This document shows positions 46,485 to 56,157 of a stretch of DNA of 64,000 bases, in pieces. The translations under genes were made by a program, and so were the position numbers. This DNA comes from Veillonella rodentium (GTDB lineage: Bacteria; Bacillota; Negativicutes; Veillonellales; Veillonellaceae). Position 1 is the first letter of the stretch. Every line of letters starts with the position of its first letter. The stretch is taken from positions 619,501 to 683,500 of the forward strand of contig NZ_LT906470.1 in NCBI RefSeq assembly GCF_900187285.1, read 5' to 3'. The notes under the pieces were generated by a model. The model had not been told where the DNA came from, did not search any database, and saw nothing but the letters and a program-made list of their open reading frames with translations.

Positions 46485-47434
46485 TGAGTGAACGCGATTT
46501 AAATAACACTGTTAGACCAAATCCGAAGCTTGCCGTGGACTATTGCGGAATTAAGATGAAGAATCCTGTTATCGCCGCATCCGGTACATTCGGGAACGGA
46601 CCGGAATATGCAGGCTATCTGGATCTCAGTAATGAGGTAGGGGCCATTTCCGTTAAAGGATTGACCCCGAAGGGACGCCACGGTAATCCGGGGACCCGCA
46701 TTTCGGAAACGCCGTCCGGCGTGTTGAACTGTATCGGACTTGAAAATCCAGGTGCGGAGCATTTTGTATCGGATGTTCTGCCTACCTTGAAGCAATACGA
46801 TGTGCCGTTATTGGCGAATATGTCCGCCGGAACCATCGAGGAATTCGCCTGGATGGCGGAGACCCTTTCCGTAGACGGTATTGCCGGTCTTGAAGTCAAT
46901 GTATCCTGTCCGAATGTCGCTTGTGAAGGCATGGCTTTCGGTGTCGATCCGAAGGTGGTGGAGCAGGTGACGAAGGCGGTTCGTAAGGTGACGAACAAGC
47001 CGGTTATTGTAAAACTTTCACCTAATGTTACGGATATCGTGGAAATCGCAAAGGCCGTCGAAGCAGGCGGCGGCGACGGGGTGAGCCTCATCAATACACT
47101 CTTGGGTATGGCTATCGATATTCATCGTCGTAAACCGGTGCTGGGGAATATCTATGGAGGACTCTCGGGGCCTGCCGTAAAACCTGTGGCACTTCGCATG
47201 GTGCATCAGGTCTATAAATCCGTGAACATTCCGATTATCGGTTTGGGCGGCATCATGACGGGAACGGATGCCGTCGAGTTCATGATGGCCGGTGCCTGTG
47301 CCGTTCAGGTGGGAACCGCCACCATGGTGGATCCGACGGCAATCGGACGGATTGCACGAGAAATGGGCGATTATGTAGAACGATATAACCTGAACAGCAT
47401 CAGCGATATCGTCGGGGCTGTTCATGATGCTTAA
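46484..47434 (+). CDS. pyrD: Dihydroorotate dehydrogenase, class 1B
   Basis: 316 residues, FMN TIM barrel. NVSCPNVACEG contains the active-site Cys typical of class 1 enzymes; the partner pyrK confirms the NAD-linked 1B type. Last gene of the operon. pyrE and pyrF are not present after it, so they must be elsewhere. Confidence 0.96.
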   Translation: MSERDLNNTVRPNPKLAVDYCGIKMKNPVIAASGTFGNGPEYAGYLDLSNEVGAISVKGLTPKGRHGNPGTRISETPSGVLNCIGLENPGAEHFVSDVLPTLKQYDVPLLANMSAGTIEEFAWMAETLSVDGIAGLEVNVSCPNVACEGMAFGVDPKVVEQVTKAVRKVTNKPVIVKLSPNVTDIVEIAKAVEAGGGDGVSLINTLLGMAIDIHRRKPVLGNIYGGLSGPAVKPVALRMVHQVYKSVNIPIIGLGGIMTGTDAVEFMMAGACAVQVGTATMVDPTAIGRIAREMGDYVERYNLNSISDIVGAVHDA

Positions 47435-47455
47435 ACCGGAAATTTTGGGCATAAC

Positions 47456-47489
47456 AAAAGACCTAGTATATAATGTACTAGGTCTTTTA
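47456..47489. terminator. Bidirectional terminator between pyrD and the LysR gene
   Basis: AAAAGACCTAGTA and TACTAGGTCTTTT flank a 7-base loop, with A and T runs on both sides, so it can end both converging transcripts. Confidence 0.9.
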
Positions 47490-47536
47490 TTATCCTCATA
47501 TCGTCTGGCTTAGGATTAATTAATCGGCGAATGCTG

Positions 47537-48427
47537 TTATACATAGGCTTTATAGAAGTCGATAAATTGTTGCGCCACAGGGGAAAGCGAGTGTCCTTTA
47601 AGAGTAATGAATGCCTTTTTAAAGTCCCCTGAGAATTCAGGTAATTTAATACGAGCCATTTTGCGGTGGTTGATCATTTCCTTCGCATCCATCGGAACGA
47701 GTGATACGGTACGTCCAGAAGATGCCCATTCGATGGCGGAACTTTTGGTGGTCGTAATAGCGATAGCGTTCAGTTGCGTCATGTCTGTCAGGCTTGATTG
47801 TATAATCATACGTACCGAGCCGCCTGAGAGCGAGAGAGGACATTTTTTGATGTCATCCCATGTGATTGTATCGTGTTCTCGATCGGTCCAGAATACATCG
47901 CGTCGGAATATAGCATATAAATGTTCCTCCTGCGTGAGGAGAATGTCAAATTTGTCAGTATCGACCATTTGAATATTGGCTATGCCCAGCTCGGCACTGC
48001 CGTTGATGAGTTGGCTCACAACATTTGTCATGAGTCCTTCGTAGATTTCAAAGTGTACCGATGGATATTTTATGGAAAAAGCCGGCAAGTACTGTTGTAC
48101 AATCGGCGTAGATCGGGAGGCGGACGTTGCGATACGCAATGTGCCCTCAATGCGTGAATTTAACTGCTGAACCGCATTGTACGTGGATTCTTCAATCGAG
48201 CATAGTTGCTGCGCTTTTTCATAGAAAATCTTGCCTGCATCGGTGAGCTGTAAATTAGTTCCTCGTTGTCCCCGTTTGATATTGATGAGCTGCGCTCCGA
48301 ACTCAGCCTCTAAATACTTTAACTGTTTACTTAAAGCGGGCTGTGTAATATGCAGAATTTCTGCAGCCTGTGTCATATTGCCAGTTTGAACGAGGGTAAT
48401 AAAGTTGTGGTAATAAGATGTATCCAT
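47537..48427 (-). CDS. LysR family transcriptional regulator
   Basis: 296 residues. N-terminal winged helix-turn-helix (about 1-60: MTQAAEILHITQPALSKQLKYLE) and a periplasmic-binding-like effector domain. Target genes are unknown; LysR proteins often control a divergent neighbour, which here would be the small basic protein at 48598. Convergent with the pyr operon. Confidence 0.92.
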   Translation of the reverse strand: MDTSYYHNFITLVQTGNMTQAAEILHITQPALSKQLKYLEAEFGAQLINIKRGQRGTNLQLTDAGKIFYEKAQQLCSIEESTYNAVQQLNSRIEGTLRIATSASRSTPIVQQYLPAFSIKYPSVHFEIYEGLMTNVVSQLINGSAELGIANIQMVDTDKFDILLTQEEHLYAIFRRDVFWTDREHDTITWDDIKKCPLSLSGGSVRMIIQSSLTDMTQLNAIAITTTKSSAIEWASSGRTVSLVPMDAKEMINHRKMARIKLPEFSGDFKKAFITLKGHSLSPVAQQFIDFYKAYV

Positions 48428-48597
48428 GTAATCTCCCTATTATACATAAAACAGATAATAAAAATTTATAACTGACAAAACAATCGTTATTTCACATTTT
48501 ACAGAAAGCTATATATACTATACAGCAGAAACGAGATACAAAACAAAATCAATATAAAAAGTTTTGTTTATCTCATCAAAATTTTTAATGCGTTTCT

Positions 48598-48807
48598 GTG
48601 AGCAAGAAAGTGGGTACTATTATGGGCGTAGTAAAAAGAACTTTAAAACAGGCAATGCGTAATTGGGAAGCACGTAAGTTAATGACTGCACACAATTCCG
48701 TTAATCGTAAAAAACAATTGGAACGGGTATGGCCTCATCCGTTGACTTCCGAAAAACGTCGTCAACTAGGGCAGGGTGTTTTAAGTTTAGGTCGCCATAG
48801 CGGCTAA
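48598..48807 (+). CDS. Small basic protein of unknown function
   Basis: 69 residues from GTG 48598, or 61 from ATG 48622. Rich in Lys and Arg, with codon use like the neighbouring genes. I do not recognise a family. Neither start has a strong ribosome site; the AAGAAAG region could serve ATG 48622. Divergent from the LysR gene, with 170 bases of AT-rich sequence between. Could bind nucleic acid, by charge only. Confidence 0.55.
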   Translation: MSKKVGTIMGVVKRTLKQAMRNWEARKLMTAHNSVNRKKQLERVWPHPLTSEKRRQLGQGVLSLGRHSG

Positions 48808-48841
48808 TCATTACATTTGATTTTGTATCAGCTGTAATCGT

Positions 48842-49492
48842 TTAGTTTAACGGCAGTACCACTTCAATAGAATCTAATATTTCGCAAGTTGCAGCTCCAT
48901 GACTGAGGTCTTGGAGCTCTTTTTGTACCCGCTCCATATCATCAGGGGGCACTAAAATCGTCAATGTTACCTGTTCGTTGAATAAGGCATCATAATGGAA
49001 CTGTTGATCCTGTAAATATCGTTCTATTGCACCATATAAAGGGTAATCAATCGTCACCTGCAGTTGTGCTCGTGTCGTATGCAGTTCTTTCGGTGCAAGA
49101 CGCAATGTTTCCGCAACGGAGTGTGAATATGCCCGAATCAAACCGCCTGCACCCAATTTTATGCCGCCGAAATAGCGTGTGACCACGACGGCCACGTTTG
49201 TAATACCCGTTTTCTTGAGTACTTCCAACATCGGTTTACCTGCCGTGCCGGACGGTTCTCCGTTATCGGAGGAACGTTGTTGTTCCTGTTTCGGGCCGAT
49301 GGCAAAGGCCGTGCAGTTGTGGCGGGCATCCCAGAATTCCTTGTTAATGCGGGCGATAAATTTTTGTGCTTCGGTCTCCGTCGTACAAGGAGAGACGGTC
49401 GTAATAAAACGTGACTTTTCAACTATATACTCGTGACGGAATTCTTTGGCGACAGAGGTAAACTCCATGGTAGGGATCGTTGATTCTGACAT
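48842..49492 (-). CDS. YigZ/IMPACT family protein
   Basis: 216 residues. The N-terminal UPF0029 domain carries EKSRFITTVSP and VVVTRYFGGIKLGAGGLIRAY, both diagnostic; the C-terminal half is the ferredoxin-like DUF1949 domain. Bacterial YigZ proteins are widespread with an unsettled role; the eukaryotic relative IMPACT affects GCN1-GCN2 signalling. AGGAGG precedes the ATG on the minus strand. Confidence 0.93.
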   Translation of the reverse strand: MSESTIPTMEFTSVAKEFRHEYIVEKSRFITTVSPCTTETEAQKFIARINKEFWDARHNCTAFAIGPKQEQQRSSDNGEPSGTAGKPMLEVLKKTGITNVAVVVTRYFGGIKLGAGGLIRAYSHSVAETLRLAPKELHTTRAQLQVTIDYPLYGAIERYLQDQQFHYDALFNEQVTLTILVPPDDMERVQKELQDLSHGAATCEILDSIEVVLPLN

Positions 49493-49610
49493 ATATTCAC
49501 CTCCTTAAGAATCAATCTATATATTTATTCATTCATCATCACTTTATTATAATCTATTTATGAAGACTATGTATAGGCTGAAAGAATAACCCTGTATATT
49601 TAGTAGGATA

Positions 49611-49640
49611 TTGACTAAGTGAGAATCTGTGTTATTATAA
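49611..49640 (+). promoter_or_regulatory. Promoter of the copper ATPase gene
   Basis: TTGACT and TTATAA with 18 bases between, about 75 bases before the ATG. Confidence 0.6.
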
Positions 49641-49642
49641 AA

Positions 49643-49686
49643 TTACAATTAATTATATGTAAGCATATATTCATTTAATGTGAATA
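49643..49686 (+). promoter_or_regulatory. Two inverted repeats in the copA leader, candidate metal operator
   Basis: TTACAATTAATTATATGTAA (49643-49662) is a near-perfect palindrome just after the -10, and TATTCA/TGAATA (49668-49686) is a second one. The first is loosely like the CopY-type box (TACA-N-TGTA) but with a longer spacer. A binding site for a copper regulator is inference; no regulator gene is adjacent. Confidence 0.4.
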
Positions 49687-49716
49687 CCGTTATAGATAGA
49701 AGAAAGAAGTGTATAT

Positions 49717-51888
49717 ATGAGCGGCAGAAAACAAGAGTTTGATATTACGGGGATGCACTGTGCGGCCTGCGTCAAGCGGGTTGAAAATGTGGTGTCCAAG
49801 GTTGACGGGGTAGCCTCCGTGAAAGTCAATCTGTTGACGCGTAAGGGCAGTGTGGAATATGCGGACGGCGCAAACGTAGAACCGCAACAGATTATCGATG
49901 CCATTACAAATATCGGATTTGGAGCGACTGAAGCGGATGAAACAAAACAGGAAATTGAAAAGGTGAATTTAAAACCTCATATCATCCGACTTGTCATAGC
50001 CGCATGTATGGCGATACCGATGATGATTAACATGACATTGCATCGCTTCGGATTTGAGGCTTTACCGGTATGGGTGGAGTTTGTCCTTGCTACTATTGCT
50101 CAGTTCGGACCGGGACTCATGTTCTATAAGAGTGCGTGGAGCGCTGTCAAAAATGGGGCGCTTACCATGGATGTTCTCGTGGTGATGGGCACATCGGTGG
50201 CGTATCTTTTCAGTATTTATAACTGGCAATTTCATCCGGAATTGGGGGCTCACGGCATCTACTTTGAAACCTCCGCATGGCTTATCACATTTATCCTCCT
50301 CGGTAAACTGTTAGAGGAAATCGCGAAAGGCCGTACATCTGAGGCTCTTCAGAAATTGATCGCCTTGCAACCGGCGACGGCTCACGTATTGCGGGACGGG
50401 GAATTCGTGGATATCCCCGCATCAAAGGTCGTGGCCGGAGATGTGGTTCAGGTGCGGGCCGGTGAAAAAATTCCTGTAGACGGCATTGTGACGGACGGTT
50501 ACTCTACCGTGGATGAGGCGATGCTCACCGGTGAAAGCTTGCCTGTAGAAAAACAGGTCGGATCCGAGGTCATCGGGGCTACGATTAACTTGAGCGGTGC
50601 TTTTACAATGGAAGCGAAACGCATCGGTTCCGATACGATGCTGTCTCAAATCATCAAGGTCGTGGAGGAAGCGCAAACATCGAAGGCGTCGATACAACGT
50701 ATTGCCGATGTGGTGGCACAATATTTCGTACCGACCGTTATCGGCCTTGCCGTATTGACCGGTTTGGTATGGTATTTTATCATGGGCGACAGCCTCAATG
50801 TGGCTCTTATCAATGCGACGGCTGTTCTCGTCATCGCCTGCCCATGCGCCTTGGGCCTTGCGACACCGACATCGATCATGGTCGGATCCGGACTTGGGGC
50901 GGAGTATGGCGTTCTCATTAAAAGTGCGGAATATCTTGAAAAAGCGGGGAAACTGAATGCGGTCGTTATGGATAAGACCGGCACACTCACACAAGGTGTT
51001 CTCGATGTGACGGCTTTCAAAAATTATAGCGGCGATGAAGCGCGCAATATGAATCTCATGATGAGCCTTGAACAAGGTACATCGCATCCGATTGCGAAGG
51101 CTATGGTGTATTACGGTGAGGATCGTGGCTATAAGTCCGGTGTAGAACTGGAATCCTTTGCAGATGTGCCGGGAAAAGGTTTACAAGGCTCATATCAAGG
51201 TGTGTCCGTCCAGCTGGGGCATAGTCGCTGGATGACGGAATTAGGCTATGATTTGAGTGCTGTTGAAGAGGATATACTCATTTATGAATCGCAGGGGGCC
51301 TCCGTTTCGTTGTTGGCCGTAAACGGTGTGATTACCGCACTTTGGGCCGTAGAGGATGAGTTGCGTCCTGAAACCGTTTCCGTAGTGAAAGAATTACAAT
51401 CTCAAGGTATCAAGGTATGGATGCTTACGGGCGACAATCGACGTACTGCGGAATACATTGCGAAACAGGCGGGGATTTCCCATGTCATCGCAGAAGTATT
51501 ACCACAGGACAAGGCAAGCAAGGTCAAAGAATTACAAGATAAAGGCCTCGTGGTCGGTATGGTCGGGGACGGCATCAATGATGCGCCGGCCCTTGTGACG
51601 GCGGATATCGGGTTTGCCATCGGCAGCGGTACGGATATCGCTGTAGAAGCGGCGGATATCGTTCTCGTACGAAATGATTTACATACACTGGTGCAGGCCG
51701 TACGCCTCAGCCGCAAGACCATGACGAATATTAAGCAAAACTTGTTCTGGGCGTTGATTTTTAACTGTATCGGTATTCCGTTGGCCGCTGTGGGGGCTTT
51801 AAATCCTATGATTGCCGGTACGGCGATGGCGTTCAGCTCTGTAACGGTCGTAAGTAATTCGCTTCGTTTAAAACGGGCTAAGATATGA
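49717..51888 (+). CDS. copA: Copper-exporting P1B-type ATPase CopA
   Basis: 723 residues. One N-terminal heavy-metal domain (Cys15 and Cys18 in GMHCAAC), eight membrane segments, the intramembrane CPC (Cys375-Pro-Cys377), phosphorylated Asp419 in DKTGTLT, the HP motif in [10 protein letters not shown] and the hinge GDGINDAP. The last segment has MAFSS followed by NSLRL, matching Cu+ exporters rather than Zn/Cd pumps. Pumps Cu+ out of the cytosol. No CopZ or CopY gene is adjacent. Confidence 0.95.
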   Translation: MSGRKQEFDITGMHCAACVKRVENVVSKVDGVASVKVNLLTRKGSVEYADGANVEPQQIIDAITNIGFGATEADETKQEIEKVNLKPHIIRLVIAACMAIPMMINMTLHRFGFEALPVWVEFVLATIAQFGPGLMFYKSAWSAVKNGALTMDVLVVMGTSVAYLFSIYNWQFHPELGAHGIYFETSAWLITFILLGKLLEEIAKGRTSEALQKLIALQPATAHVLRDGEFVDIPASKVVAGDVVQVRAGEKIPVDGIVTDGYSTVDEAMLTGESLPVEKQVGSEVIGATINLSGAFTMEAKRIGSDTMLSQIIKVVEEAQTSKASIQRIADVVAQYFVPTVIGLAVLTGLVWYFIMGDSLNVALINATAVLVIACPCALGLATPTSIMVGSGLGAEYGVLIKSAEYLEKAGKLNAVVMDKTGTLTQGVLDVTAFKNYSGDEARNMNLMMSLEQGTSHPIAKAMVYYGEDRGYKSGVELESFADVPGKGLQGSYQGVSVQLGHSRWMTELGYDLSAVEEDILIYESQGASVSLLAVNGVITALWAVEDELRPETVSVVKELQSQGIKVWMLTGDNRRTAEYIAKQAGISHVIAEVLPQDKASKVKELQDKGLVVGMVGDGINDAPALVTADIGFAIGSGTDIAVEAADIVLVRNDLHTLVQAVRLSRKTMTNIKQNLFWALIFNCIGIPLAAVGALNPMIAGTAMAFSSVTVVSNSLRLKRAKI

Positions 51889-51949
51889 GCCGGAGAACGA
51901 TGTGGGGATAGGATATGCTTCATATGCCGATGAGATTACTTTAATAAAG

Positions 51950-52005
51950 AACACCTATGCGACTGTCGGTCTTAATGATCGAATGCAATCGCATAGGTGT
52001 TTTTA
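51950..52005 (+). terminator. Terminator after copA
   Basis: AACACCTATGCGA and TCGCATAGGTGTT are perfect 13-base arms with a loop of about 26 bases, followed by TTT. Strong terminator. Confidence 0.88.
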
Positions 52006-52101
52006 ATTCCTATGAACTCGGTATTTTTAGAGCGTGTATGATTTGGTATACTGAATATAGTTAATAATAGGATAATTATATAAAAAGAGAGGCGTTTACA
52101 T

Positions 52102-52629
52102 ATGAAATTAAATACCCGTGATATTGTATATATCGGTTTTATCGCAGCTCTATGTGCCGTAGCTACGACGATACGCGTTGAAATTCCCGGCGGTGCCATG
52201 GTGCATCTCGGATCGGCGGCGCTTTTTACGACGTCTATTTTATTCGGCGGTTTGTATGGCGGCCTGGGCGCAGCGATCGGGTCGGCTTTATTTGATCTAT
52301 TCGGCGGACATACGCAATACATCGTATTTTCCTTTTTTATCAAGGGGATAGCCGGATTTATCGTAGGCGGAATGACAGCCGGTTATTTGCCGCCGTCTGT
52401 CAATAAACCGATGGCGTCCTTCGGGCGCATTCTCGTGGCACTTATCATCGGTGCTCTTTGGACTGCATTTGGCTATTTCCTTGCTTGGTGGTTTGTTCTT
52501 GAAAGCGCCGTTGTGGCGGCAAGCAAGATTCAATACTCCTTGATCACCAGTGCGGCAGGGATTGTTGTCGCCATTGTGTTGACTCCGAAACTACAGGCTG
52601 TAGTGCGGAGATTGTTTACGAAAAATTAA
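52102..52629 (+). CDS. ECF transporter S component
   Basis: 175 residues, about five to six membrane segments. Starts with an Arg/Asp-containing amphipathic stretch then IGFIAALCAVATTIRVEIPGG, typical of energy-coupling factor substrate-binding subunits. It works with a shared EcfA-EcfA'-EcfT module encoded elsewhere. The vitamin or metabolite carried is not evident: no riboswitch known to me is present in the 100 bases upstream. Confidence 0.85.
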   Translation: MKLNTRDIVYIGFIAALCAVATTIRVEIPGGAMVHLGSAALFTTSILFGGLYGGLGAAIGSALFDLFGGHTQYIVFSFFIKGIAGFIVGGMTAGYLPPSVNKPMASFGRILVALIIGALWTAFGYFLAWWFVLESAVVAASKIQYSLITSAAGIVVAIVLTPKLQAVVRRLFTKN

Positions 52630-52736
52630 TCATATGAATGATTTAAACTTGTTACTTTGATTCTCTATAAATATATTAATATTGTTAATGTGTTATTATT
52701 GTAACTATAAAGGGAAAGATTTTTATAAAGTATTTA

Positions 52737-53240
52737 ATGGGTGTAAATGTGAAAAAATTTTTTTTGATAATTAGTATATTTATGATATTGTTGTTAGTTT
52801 ATCAAAATAATAATATTTTAGGTTCTATAAGATTATATGAGAAATTACATAATCCCTCTTATGTAGAATATGTACATTGTGATGATGTTTTAAATAAAGC
52901 GATTTCTAAAAATGAAAATTATGAATCGGTTTCTAAATATATGAGTGAGGAGATTTACAATAATTTGTCTATCAAAACTAAATCTTTTTACGAACCTAAT
53001 CAGAAATGGAATCAAAAAATATATGTTATTAATCAAGCGAAGGATTTGATAGATGACAAAATCATATATGTCGATTTTATTTTGTATGATGATCAAGATG
53101 AGTTGGTTAAATATGTTAGCATATGTAGAGTTAGTGTATTAAATGATAATGGAGACTGGAAGATAATAGATTATATACAATCAACAAAACCGTCTCATGA
53201 TGATTATATTGGGACTGTATATAATTTTATGTTGCCTTAA
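52737..53240 (+). CDS. AT-rich orphan, membrane-anchored protein of unknown function
   Basis: 167 residues. One N-terminal membrane segment (about 6-24), then a polar domain with many Tyr, Asp, Asn and Lys residues. I recognise no family; the ketosteroid-isomerase-like secretory fold is only a guess. Its AT-rich codons differ visibly from both neighbours, suggesting recent acquisition. ATG 52737 or GTG 52749 may be used; neither has a good ribosome site. Confidence 0.6.
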   Translation: MGVNVKKFFLIISIFMILLLVYQNNNILGSIRLYEKLHNPSYVEYVHCDDVLNKAISKNENYESVSKYMSEEIYNNLSIKTKSFYEPNQKWNQKIYVINQAKDLIDDKIIYVDFILYDDQDELVKYVSICRVSVLNDNGDWKIIDYIQSTKPSHDDYIGTVYNFMLP

Positions 53241-53390
53241 TATAATTAATCGTATTTTTGCTTTAATGTTTTATCTCATTGTTGATAAGTTAATTAAATA
53301 TGTTTGAATAGTGATTTTGATATTATAAGGTGTTTGAGAAGTTATAAGTGAAATTTTAGACATGTATATTAATGAGAATAGAAGGTTATC

Positions 53391-53771
53391 ATGGAAGTTA
53401 TAGGGCTGGATCATATTGTGATTACAACTGCTGATATTAATCGTTGTATTCATTTCTATGGTGATATAATTGGCATGGATGTTGTACACCGTGACGGACG
53501 TTATGCAATTTATTTCGGTAATCAGAAACTTAATATTCATACTAAACCGGCGGAATTTTTACCGGCAGCTGCCAATCCTACTAACGGTAGCCTAGATATT
53601 TGTTTCATTGTAGATGAGGATATATCATCCGTAAAAAAAGAGATTGAGCGTAAAGGGTACCCTATTGAGTTAGGCCCCGTTGTTCGACATGGCGCACGAG
53701 GCGAAATGCAAAGTATTTATCTGAGAGATCCGGATGGGAATTTGGTAGAGCTTTGTCAATATGGAAAATGA
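53391..53771 (+). CDS. VOC family (glyoxalase/dioxygenase-like) protein
   Basis: 126 residues, one VOC domain of two beta-alpha-beta-beta-beta units. GLDHIVITTADI and LRDPDGNLVELCQ carry the usual His and Glu metal ligands. Close in feel to small VOC proteins annotated as virulence or fosfomycin-like proteins; substrate unknown. AGAAGG precedes the ATG. Confidence 0.88.
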   Translation: MEVIGLDHIVITTADINRCIHFYGDIIGMDVVHRDGRYAIYFGNQKLNIHTKPAEFLPAAANPTNGSLDICFIVDEDISSVKKEIERKGYPIELGPVVRHGARGEMQSIYLRDPDGNLVELCQYGK

Positions 53772-53811
53772 TGACGTTAGAGTAAATATATATAGTACAA
53801 TTAGATGTGTT

Positions 53812-53852
53812 AAGTAAATTTACTTGACACACGATTTTTTTTACTGTATCAT
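53812..53852 (+). promoter_or_regulatory. Promoter with overlapping palindrome before ylxM-ffh
   Basis: TTGACA (53824-53829) and TATCAT (53847-53852) are 17 bases apart. The perfect palindrome AAGTAAATTTACTT (53812-53825) runs into the -35, so a bound repressor would block polymerase. Drives the ylxM-ffh-rpsP series. Confidence 0.7.
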
Positions 53853-53892
53853 ATGTAAAGCAATATAACTTGACAGTGATGGAGGTGGCCAA

Positions 53893-54216
53893 ATGGAGGA
53901 ACGAGTACTCATAAGTTTGCTCTTGGATTTCTACGGGCCCTTGTTGACGGACAAGCAGCGGTTGTCCTTGCAGCTTCATCATGAAGATGATATGTCTCTC
54001 GGCGAGATTGCCGAGGAACTGGGTGTGTCGCGTCAGGCCGTACACGATAATTTACAGCGGGCTCGACACATCTTGAATGAATATGAAAGTAAATTACATT
54101 TGGTGGCGCAATATGAAGCGCGTGAGCAGGTGCTGAAAGAATTAAAAAGTACGTTGCCCACGGATGTGCTTTCACAACCGCGGGTACAACAGTTATTGAC
54201 GCAAATGGAGGGATAA
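53893..54216 (+). CDS. ylxM: YlxM family DNA-binding protein (UPF0122)
   Basis: 107 residues, sigma-70 region 4-like helix-turn-helix: LLTDKQRLSLQLHHEDDMS followed by GEIAEELGVSRQAVHDNLQRA. YlxM is encoded beside ffh across Firmicutes and was reported in Streptococcus to assist the signal recognition particle. GGAGGTGG precedes the ATG; ffh follows after one base. Confidence 0.95.
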   Translation: MEERVLISLLLDFYGPLLTDKQRLSLQLHHEDDMSLGEIAEELGVSRQAVHDNLQRARHILNEYESKLHLVAQYEAREQVLKELKSTLPTDVLSQPRVQQLLTQMEG

Positions 54217-54217
54217 T

Positions 54218-55570
54218 ATGGCATTTGATAGTTTATCGGAAAAGCTGCAAGACGCCTTCAAATCCTTAAAGGGGAAGGGCAAAATTACAGAAGACGATGT
54301 CAATCTTGCGTTGCGTCAGGTGCGAACGGCTCTTTTAGAGGCGGACGTTAACTTCATGGTGGCAAAGGATTTTGTTAAATCCATTAAAGAAAAAGCCCTC
54401 GGTGAAGAGGTATTCGGTTCCCTGAATCCGGCTCAAACGGTTATTAAGATCGTAAATGATGAGTTGACGGAGTTATTGGGCGGTACGCAAAGTCGTATCA
54501 TGATTTCCAGCAAACCGCCGACGATTATCATGTTGGTCGGTCTGCAAGGTGCCGGTAAGACGACGACGGCCGGGAAGTTAGCCGTATACCTTCGCAAGCA
54601 AGGTAAGCATCCGATGCTCGTAGCGGCCGATGTATACCGTCCGGCGGCGATTACGCAGTTACAGGTGGTCGGTAAACAGATCGATATTCCTGTCTTTGCG
54701 GATGAAACTCCGGGTGCTGACCCGGTGGATATCGCTCGTCGCGCTGTGGAGCAAAGCACGCATATGTTAAAGGATGTTGTTATCATCGATACAGCAGGTC
54801 GCCTGGCGATTGATGAGCCTTTGATGCAGGAACTGTCCAATATCAAAGCGGCTGTCCGACCTCATGAAATCCTGCTTGTTGTGGACTCCATGATCGGTCA
54901 GGATGCGGTGTCGACGGCTCAGACATTCAATGAAAAATTGGGCGTTGACGGTGTTATTCTCACAAAACTCGATGGCGATGCCCGCGGTGGTGCGGCATTA
55001 TCCATCAAGGCTGTAACGGGCTTGCCGATCAAGTTCACCGGTGTCAGCGAGAAGATGGATGGATTCGATGTATTCTATCCGGATCGTATGGCTTCCCGTA
55101 TTCTCGACCTGGGCGACTTTAAAACACTGATTGAAAATGTGCAAGGCGCCATCGACGAGGAAGAAGCCCGTGAAATGGCCAAGAAAATGGCAAAAAACAA
55201 TTTCACCTTGGATGACTTCCTGAAACAGATGAATCAGGTGAGAAAGTTAGGGCCGTTGCAGAATATCATCGGCATGTTGCCGGGCATGGGTCAGGTTAAG
55301 GATCAATTAAAGGATCTTGATCTGAACAGTAAAGAGGTGCGTCGCATAGAGGCCATCATAACATCCATGACCGCAGCGGAGCGGGAGAATCCGAACATAC
55401 TCAACGGATCCCGTCGCAAGCGTATCGCGAAAGGTTCGGGTACACAGGTACAAGATGTAAATCGTTTGTTGAAACAATTTGAAGAAGCGCGGAAGATGAT
55501 GAAGCGCATGAAAGGGTTACGAGGCGGTAAGGGCGCTTTACCTAAGATGCCTAAATTACCGTTTATGTAA
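54218..55570 (+). CDS. ffh: Signal recognition particle protein Ffh
   Basis: 450 residues. N domain, then GTPase with GLQGAGKTTTAGKLA, DTAGRL and TKLDGDARGGAALS, then the Met-rich M domain (from about 325) ending in a Lys/Met/Gly-rich tail. Delivers membrane and secreted proteins to FtsY and SecYEG. No SRP RNA gene is seen nearby. Confidence 0.98.
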   Translation: MAFDSLSEKLQDAFKSLKGKGKITEDDVNLALRQVRTALLEADVNFMVAKDFVKSIKEKALGEEVFGSLNPAQTVIKIVNDELTELLGGTQSRIMISSKPPTIIMLVGLQGAGKTTTAGKLAVYLRKQGKHPMLVAADVYRPAAITQLQVVGKQIDIPVFADETPGADPVDIARRAVEQSTHMLKDVVIIDTAGRLAIDEPLMQELSNIKAAVRPHEILLVVDSMIGQDAVSTAQTFNEKLGVDGVILTKLDGDARGGAALSIKAVTGLPIKFTGVSEKMDGFDVFYPDRMASRILDLGDFKTLIENVQGAIDEEEAREMAKKMAKNNFTLDDFLKQMNQVRKLGPLQNIIGMLPGMGQVKDQLKDLDLNSKEVRRIEAIITSMTAAERENPNILNGSRRKRIAKGSGTQVQDVNRLLKQFEEARKMMKRMKGLRGGKGALPKMPKLPFM

Positions 55571-55574
55571 TACA

Positions 55575-55599
55575 TGGACAGGGGCGCTGAACCTGTCCA
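55575..55599 (+). other. Hairpin between ffh and rpsP
   Basis: TGGACAGG and CCTGTCCA form a perfect 8-base stem with a 9-base loop and no T run. Likely an RNA processing or stability element, or a control site for rpsP. Confidence 0.5.
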
Positions 55600-55629
55600 G
55601 TCATATCAGTATAAGGAGGTGAATTTCAC

Positions 55630-55893
55630 ATGTTAAAAATTCGTTTGACTCGTTTAGGTGCTAAAAAGGCTCCTTTCTACCGTATCGTAGTTGCTGATTC
55701 CCGTGCTCCACGTGAAGGCCGTCCTGTTGACACAATCGGTCAATATGATGCTACAAAGAATCCGGCTATCGTTAATGTAGACGAAGAAAAAGCTTTGGCT
55801 TGGTTAGCTAAAGGTGCTCAGCCTACTGACACTGTTCGCTCCTTGTTCAAAAAAGAAGGCGTTATGCAAAAATTTGCTGACGCTAAAAAGTAA
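55630..55893 (+). CDS. rpsP: 30S ribosomal protein S16
   Basis: 87 residues, complete. Begins [25 protein letters not shown], the S16 signature. Assembles early in the 30S subunit. AAGGAGGTG is a near-perfect ribosome site. Confidence 0.98.
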   Translation: MLKIRLTRLGAKKAPFYRIVVADSRAPREGRPVDTIGQYDATKNPAIVNVDEEKALAWLAKGAQPTDTVRSLFKKEGVMQKFADAKK

Positions 55894-55914
55894 TTAATAG
55901 AAAGGCATACTGCG

Positions 55915-56142
55915 ATGGTAGAATTAATTTCATTAATTGCAAAATCATTGGTGAAGCAGCCTGATGCCGTTTCTGTTACCATGGTTCAAAAGGGCAATAT
56001 AGAGGTTTATGAACTTCACGTTGCCCCGGAGGATATGGGCAAAGTTATCGGAAAACAAGGACGCATAGCAAAGGCCATACGTTCCGTTGTTAAAGCGGCG
56101 GCTATTAAAGAGAACAAAAAAATATCTGTTGATATTGTGTAA
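55915..56142 (+). CDS. khpA: KhpA, KH-domain RNA-binding protein
   Basis: 75 residues, a single KH domain with the GKQGRIAKAIR loop (GxxG type). Formerly YlqC. In Streptococcus KhpA pairs with KhpB (Jag/EloR) and affects cell elongation and small-RNA networks. Standard place between rpsP and rimM. Confidence 0.94.
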   Translation: MVELISLIAKSLVKQPDAVSVTMVQKGNIEVYELHVAPEDMGKVIGKQGRIAKAIRSVVKAAAIKENKKISVDIV

Positions 56143-56157
56143 AAGGGAGTAATCAGA

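Noticed and set aside
52006-52101. Riboswitch before the ECF S component
   Set aside because: The stretch is short and AT-rich; I see no TPP, FMN, cobalamin or preQ1 motif.
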